DNA of 64,000 nucleotides from Haemonchus contortus (Eukaryota > Nematoda > Chromadorea > Rhabditida > Trichostrongylidae). Of the stretch, positions 58,701 through 64,000 are shown one piece after another. Position numbers and translations under genes: made by a program. Positions within the stretch are counted from its first letter, which is position 1; each line of letters starts with the position of its first letter. The notes under the pieces are model-generated. The model saw nothing but the letters and a program-made list of their open reading frames with translations, had not been told where the DNA came from and did no database searches. The stretch covers positions 9,702,104 through 9,766,103 of the forward strand of contig LS997567.1 of NCBI GenBank assembly GCA_000469685.2, in the 5' to 3' direction.

Positions 58701-60821
58701 GCTTTAGAGGTGAATTCACAACTTTCCCGCTAGTATCCACCTTTCTGCCTCTCAACCAAACAATTAGTTTTCGCTGCATCTTCGCCACTTATATTCTTCT
58801 TTTGCTCTCACGAACTCTTGAAAAATTCATCCAATAGCCATTCACATTCGCATTCATTCACAATCACAACAGCGTCATTAATCCTACAATATGGAATAGT
58901 TCGGCGATAAAATTTCATTCTCATGGCACCTGCTGCACATGCTTCGAGCTTGCGATCTATTTCATTGGTTATTCAACTATAGGAGAATTTGAGTGAGCTA
59001 GTGTTTCAACTTTGATGTAATCTTTCAACAACTGATTATAACTTATTCGGCATACTGTCGCGGCGAATAAGTACACCGTGCTGCAGTTTCCTTAAATAGG
59101 ATTGCTAGTATCACTCTGATTTACAGTGAGTTTCGTTTCAAACTATAAAGCGATTGGTCTGGAACTTTGCTGGATGCGAGCTACCGGTTCGCATTTCGCC
59201 TTTGTGTTTCCATTGGATATCGATAATTGCTTGGAATACTCCTTCTCACGTCAAGTTAAACAGATACTTCACCTTACATAACATACAGTGGGCTCTAATC
59301 CGATAAGAAATAAGTAGGAAGACGCAAACCGTGGAGGATATAAGAGTGGATCCCAAGGAAGTTCATTCTGCTGGATTTGTTTCGAGGAAGATCCCGCCCT
59401 CCCAAAAGACATGGTGACAGCTCCCTAGAAGAACCAGATGCCATAGAAACACCGTGGGTGGGGTGCGCTTAGTGCTGCGTTTGGGCGCACGCTGTGTGTG
59501 CACGAGGTGTGCAACAGCGAAACTGTATAGCTTGCATGAAGGAGATATATGGTATCCATGTTTAGTGAGGGTCAAGAACACTTGGTTCAATGTAATGCAA
59601 TTAAGGGTCAATGAGATATGAGAATTTATCGCTTAGTTTTTACATATTTTAGACTTAATGACGTTGATGTAATTGTGAATGGCTATTGGATGAATTTTTC
59701 AAGAGTTCGTGAGAGCAAATGAAGAATATAAGTGGCGAAGATGCAGCGAAAACTAATTGTTTGGTTGAGAGGCAGAAAGGTGGATACTAGCGGGAAAGTT
59801 GTGAATTCACCTCCAAAGCAGCATAAGAATGGAAAGGGGTAGGATCATATAAGTCCTCCCACAGTTCAGTCCTATGCTGCCGCATAAATGCGTAACTAGG
59901 GGTGAATTCAAGTGAAACAAACTAAAGACAGTTATATGAAAGCAATACACAAAATGAATTTCAAAAGGAGCAAGAAAAATTAAAAAGCAAAAGTAAGGGA
60001 CAAAGTTGCAATAAATGTGGATTAAACCTCACCACGAATGTTTCCCAATATCCACTGCTGCGATGAATACCAATAACAGAATTAGGTAAAATTAAAAGCA
60101 GCATGAATTACAAAGTCACCATAAAGTAGACGAGTCAAAGTAGTTAAATACGGAATACGAGTTACAGAAACCAGAGTCTGAGAATGGAAAATAAGTAGAA
60201 CAAGTAGAAAGTAGTGTCAGCAGAATAAAAACACACAAATGAAATGCAAACAGTGCTTGAGCTTCGGCCAGCGCGGGGTATCCAGTAGAACGGCAGCAGA
60301 GTAGTGTTCAGCAAAGAATATTGTAGAATACATCAGTCATCAGATTAGAATTATAGCAGAATAGGGTAGAAAATAGAAGGATAAGAAAGGAAAGTTGCAC
60401 TTATCGGTGTTTGAACATAGCTGCTATTGGTCCCGCAACGAATTGCCTGATTTTTAGTTAGACAGTTGTCGCGAAAAGTTGACAAATGTCGCGGACAACT
60501 CGCCCGGCGTTTTTTCGTGTTGTAGATTTAGCTGCGAGTGCAGAATAAAAACACACAAATGAAATGCGAACAGTGCTTGAGCCTCGGTTAGCGCGGGGTA
60601 TCCAGCAGAACGGCAGCAGAATAACGTTCAGCAGAGAATCTTGTAGTATATAACAGTCATCAGATTAGAATAATAGAATAGAATAGCGTAGGGAATAGAA
60701 AAATAAGAGGGAATGTTGCATTGTTGCCTGATTTTAAGCTAGACAGTTGTCGCAAAAAGTTGACAAATGTCGCGCGCCAACTCATCCGCCAATTTCTCGG
60801 GGTGTAGATTTAGCTGCGAGT
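55795..60821. mobile_element. Middle long-TIR Mutator-like element (net 2,463 bp)
   Basis: Ends ACTCGCAGCTAAATCTACA and its complement, with a perfect 9-bp target duplication TAGCAATAA (55,786-55,794 and 60,822-60,830). Arms of about 0.85-0.9 kb share copy-specific variants on both sides, which ties them to one insertion. The centre, about 56,700-57,400, has no transposase frame. Its right arm is interrupted by the inner element at 57,985-60,539. It is inserted in the right arm of the outermost copy. Confidence 0.92.
57985..60539. mobile_element. Innermost long-TIR Mutator-like element, 2,555 bp
   Basis: Ends as in the family; the first 50 bp of the two arms are identical. The perfect 9-bp target duplication is GCAGAATAA (57,976-57,984 and 60,540-60,548). 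Arms about 57,985-58,910 and 59,640-60,539, centre 58,910-59,640. No transposase. It is the youngest layer of the nest. The 60-80-codon frames in it (58,377-58,559, 59,363-59,611) repeat in other copies and are not genes. Confidence 0.93.
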
Positions 60822-61144
60822 TAGCAATAACAGAATTAAAACTACAAGCAGCATGAAATACAACGTCACCACAAAGCAGACGAGTCAAAATAGTCAAATA
60901 CGGAATACGAGTTACAGAAACCAGAATTTGAATGGATAATAGGTAGAACAAGTAGAACGTAGTACCAGCAGAATAAAAACACACAAATGAAATGCGAACA
61001 GGGCTTGAGCCTCGGTTAGCGCGGGGTATCCAGTAGAACGGTAGCAGAGTAGTGTTCAACAGAGAATCTTGTAGAATACAACAGTCACCAGATTAGAATC
61101 ATAGCAGAATAGGGTAGAAAATAGATGAATAAGAGGAAAGTAGC

Positions 61145-62819
61145 GAACGCGTTTATTTGGTGGAAGGTTCTGCAGTTCAAATAATTTTCCCGCGCGCGCA
61201 TATTTGAATGAATTTGCCATTGGACGCTTTAACCTTCTGGTAGCCCATCGCTTTATCCTTATAGTAGGCTTTCACGTTGCTGATTCTACTACTAGCCTAT
61301 TCCTTTCACCCAATTATTCCTCTGCTCACCACTTCTTCTACGTATTGTGCTTCTCCCATCCTGTTCGCGCAGATAAATCTGTGACTACTGTTTCTGCGAG
61401 GTATAATGTTGTAGGTAAGCAATCACTGTACAGATCATCCTCTCAAGATTTACACCTGTTGTCGTGAGCATGCGGCGTCACGACCCTCGCGTGAATTCAA
61501 GAGAGGGATTGAGTGTCTATTCTTCAGGAAATTGAATTCAAAAATTTATTCAGTCGCACGCATGGTTATGTTCACTGTGCGATTACTTCTGGTACCTCCC
61601 TTTATTTCTCCAAATGCAGTTAAGCCCAAGTGAGCTCGATTGTAAGGATGAACCTATTGCCTTCCCCTCCATAAAAATTCGTGTGCGTGCATCTGAAAAA
61701 AAAAATGCCACGGTTCTGGTGAAATCGGAAAGTACGCCGTCAAACCCGCGCTGAGATCGTTGGAGAATGCGTTTGATTCTTGAGTCCTGTCTTTAGAGAT
61801 TCTGATGTAAAGTTTCTATTAATTCAAAGCTCGCAGGACCTCCGGCAGTGAATAACGTCATAACGCCGTGCAAGCATTGAATTAGCCTTCACTGCCTTTG
61901 GTTACAAGTGCACCGCACTCAAATCACGGGAGTACGGATGGAGTGCATTCGGAAACTATTGAAAACATAGCGCTTAAGTACCAACATTGTGTATACCCTG
62001 TCATTTTGGTTTTTCTTCTATGGAATAAAGCTAAGTTAAGAATCTGATCAATCACTTCACGAATTGATATTAATGGCTACCAATTGGTTGGTACTGAGAA
62101 GGCAAAGTTGGTTCCCTTGAAATATAATTAGTGCAATCACTGACACTACCAGCTATCATTTCAGCTTCCTCCTAATTGTTGCCACCCCACTTTGAAGAGA
62201 GAGAGATTTAACGTATTTAATATCTTAATAATAATCATTGGAATTTTACGGATGGAAAGACAGGCAGGCAAATCTGCAAGCTGTCAGGTTGACAAACAAA
62301 CTGACTCGAGGTAACTGTTTCATGCTTAGAGGGATATTGGTAGTAGATTATTATTAGGTATCAATAATTCCAGGAAGGCTTTTGTTTCATAATTATTATT
62401 TTTGAGAATATAATGAAATCACATATAGTACATTTCCAAATTGCGAAGTATTTAGTGGTGATTTTCGTTTTCCTCTCCAAAACCACACCAGGGTCATGAC
62501 GCTATATGCTCATGACAACAGGTGTAAAGCTCAAGAGGAAAACTCAAATAGGATTTCGCTTACCTACAGTAGTATCTCTTGCAGTGCTACAGATCTGCAG
62601 ATCCAAAAAGCAGGAAATTCAAAAAGTTGGCAGCAAGTGGCGAGAATAGGATATGGCATAAGAGGAGCAACTAGTGAGAATGCTCACGACCAGATGTAGC
62701 AGGAGGATTTCAAATGATGAGCAGCGCAATACTGGGCGCGCTACAGTGAATTGCATTCATATGCCCACGCGCGGGAAAATTGTTCAAACTGCAGAACCTT
62801 CCACTAAATAAACGCGTTC
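61145..62819. mobile_element. 1,675-bp TIR element of a different family, 9-bp target duplication
   Basis: Left end GAACGCGTTTATTTGGTGGA and right end its near-complement; the inverted repeats extend about 60 bp (GGTTCTGCAGTTCAAA… CCCGCGCGC). GAAAGTAGC flanks it at 61,136-61,144 and 62,820-62,828. The interior is AT-rich, has frames of at most 87 codons and no transposase. The 9-bp duplication suggests Mutator-like mobilisation. Confidence 0.88.
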
Positions 62820-62997
62820 GAAAGTAGCACTGATCGGCGTTTGAACATAGCTGCTATTATTCCCGCAACGAATTGCCTGATTTTGAGTTAGACAGATGTC
62901 TCGAGAAGTTGATAAATGTCGCGCACAACTCGCCCGGCGTTTTTTTCGGGTGTAGATTTAGCTGCGAGTCTGACCAACTAAAGCAAGTTCTCAGCAC

Positions 62998-63086
62998 ATG
63001 AAATCAACACAGCATAGTCCTCAAAATTGAATAAAAGTAAGCGTAGGGCTACGGAAGTTGCTGTTCGTACGCAAGTGCAGACTGCT
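62998..63086 (-). repeat. Inverted partner of 48,922-48,993
   Basis: AATAAAAGTAAGCGTAGGGC through TACGCAAGTGCAGACTG is the reverse complement of the sequence downstream of GC-rich fold-back copy 1. It shows that the fold-back travels with flanking sequence. Confidence 0.7.
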
Positions 63087-63130
63087 ATAACCTCAGGTGT
63101 GGTTACAGGTATGTCGTTAACGGGTATGTG

Positions 63131-63372
63131 TACGAACGTGCGTCCGAGGATGCGCGCGGCAAACCGTGCGGCGAAGTTCGTAATGATTTAAACGACTTTG
63201 GCGCTTGTCTTTGGATCCCAAATTTGAAATAGAGTGGATTAGGAGGATCATCTGACCCTACTAAACTACAGTACTTCGAGTTTGTGTCCCGAAAATTGGC
63301 GCCGCAGTCGTACAAATCGTCACGAACTTCACCGCGCAATTTGCCGCGCGCACCCTCGGACGCACGTTCGTA
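63131..63372. mobile_element. GC-rich fold-back element, copy 3
   Basis: TACGAACGTGCGTCCGAGG at 63,131-63,149 is exactly complementary to 63,354-63,372. Inner arms GTGCGGCGAAGTTCGT and ACGAACTTCACCGCGC pair, and the centre carries TCTGACCCTAC. This is the best-preserved of the three copies. Confidence 0.85.
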
Positions 63373-63399
63373 CCGTCCCCCGTCGTTAACGGCTGCTTT

Positions 63400-64000
63400 C
63401 ATACCTTAACGATTCGTCCGACCGTCTATTCAACGCGTGTGCGACGGCGGTCGCGTGCATGCTGCGACGGCGGCGCCTGACCGTTGTGGTTACAGGGCTG
63501 TTGTCTACCAGAATTTCTCTCGCTGAGAGAATCAGACGGCGAGGCGAACTCTGCGTCTCGTGTTCACCAGCGGGAGAAGGGCGTGTCCGCTCGTCGTCCG
63601 TACTCTCCTACAGAGCGCTCTCTCGTTATGAGTAGACATTCGAATGGGTCCAAGAGTCGAAGAATTTTCAGAAAGACTTCTTCCAACTAAGCAAATTTCG
63701 AAGTTCAGGTAGTCTAAGAGAAGCGAACGCTTGATCTTTGTCCAAATATTAATAAAACATCTGCACAGGACATTTACACCGAGAAAAATCTATGTGGCCT
63801 TAAAGAAAATCCAAACTTGCAAACTATTTGCTACTTTGTTTCCATGGGAATCAGCGCGGAAATCAACAATATCACTTGAAGATTTGCAACACCACTGATT
63901 CAATCTTAACTCGACAGTGTTCGGTAGTTATCCTATTGTATCACTAGTAATGGGAAGCGCATTGAGAAATGGTGAGCTCTTTCGTCTGCCCTCTATCCTC
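63400..64000. other. Unassigned, GC-rich then AT-rich
   Basis: A GC-rich stretch (63,410-63,640) with GACGGCGGTCGCG and GCGACGGCGGCGCC repeats precedes ordinary AT-rich sequence. A frame at 63,484-63,690 (+), rich in Arg and Ser, is unrecognised. Confidence 0.35.

Larger units (their letters stand above)
50849..62969. mobile_element. Outermost long-TIR Mutator-like (non-autonomous) element, heavily invaded
   Basis: It starts ACTCGCAGCTAA and ends with TTAGCTGCGAGT, the ends of a family seen three times here. The left arm is 50,849-51,595 plus 52,663-52,740, the centre about 52,745-53,380, and the right arm 55,133 onward in pieces. Insertions: 51,600-52,660 (hairpin and CA-unit block), the Penelope-like element, a 188-bp MITE, the 55,795-60,821 element and the 61,145-62,819 element. 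Flanks are AATCTAAAC (left) and CTGACCAAC (right), which do not match well. The left tip has also lost about 35 bp. Arms are more diverged than in the nested copies, so it is the oldest. Confidence 0.75.

Noticed and set aside
50849..62969. A matching 9-bp target duplication for the outermost Mutator-like copy
   Set aside because: Flanks AATCTAAAC and CTGACCAAC agree at only a few positions; the copy is old or its tip was deleted.

Overview
The window looks like nuclear DNA of a clade V (strongylid-like) nematode. The evidence is a zinc-finger gene whose spliced product closely matches the ZIC family (C. elegans REF-2 type), with introns ending in the worm consensus TTTTCAG and a probable trans-splice acceptor just before the start codon. 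Retroelement fragments of the RTE and CR1 kinds, Tc1/mariner remnants and a Penelope-like element fit the same source. The one convincing intact host gene is this ZIC/REF-2-like gene (nine coding exons, 8,791-12,298, + strand, 295 codons); nearly everything else is repetitive.

Layout. 1-8.7 kb: an RTE endonuclease fragment, a fold-back dispersed repeat, a mariner fragment, and a decayed Tc1/mariner element (3,422-5,227) carrying a nested 526-bp CAGT-ended MITE; 5.2-8.7 kb has no recognisable gene. 8.8-12.9 kb: the ZIC/REF-2-like gene. 13-20.6 kb: small hairpins, then a decayed CR1-like LINE split by a 2,626-bp element with 1,066-bp terminal inverted repeats. Removing that element plus one TA rejoins the LINE frame exactly, which fixes its borders. 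22.3-23.5 kb: a block of about 118-145-bp units, a CA microsatellite, and the same units inverted. 23.5-45.4 kb: one satellite array of about 22 kb with a T-rich monomer of about 190 bp, organised in higher-order blocks that recur seven times, with the last two monomers inverted. 45.4-50.6 kb: fold-back elements, many of them GC-rich. 50.8-63 kb: a nest of long-TIR, Mutator-like non-autonomous elements inserted into each other, with perfect 9-bp target duplications on two of the nested copies, a third TIR element with a 9-bp duplication, a 188-bp MITE, and a 5'-truncated Penelope-like element. That element has a GIY-YIG endonuclease, inverted pseudo-LTRs and two hammerhead-ribozyme motifs. 63-64 kb: another GC-rich fold-back and unassigned sequence.

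The host gene sits in a 4-kb island with large accessory blocks on its 3' side. The elements can be placed in relative age order from the nesting. The most interesting parts are the higher-order satellite, the layered insertions with empty sites available elsewhere in the window, and the ribozyme-bounded tandem duplication at one end of the Penelope-like element. No CRISPR array, rRNA or tRNA gene was found by eye.
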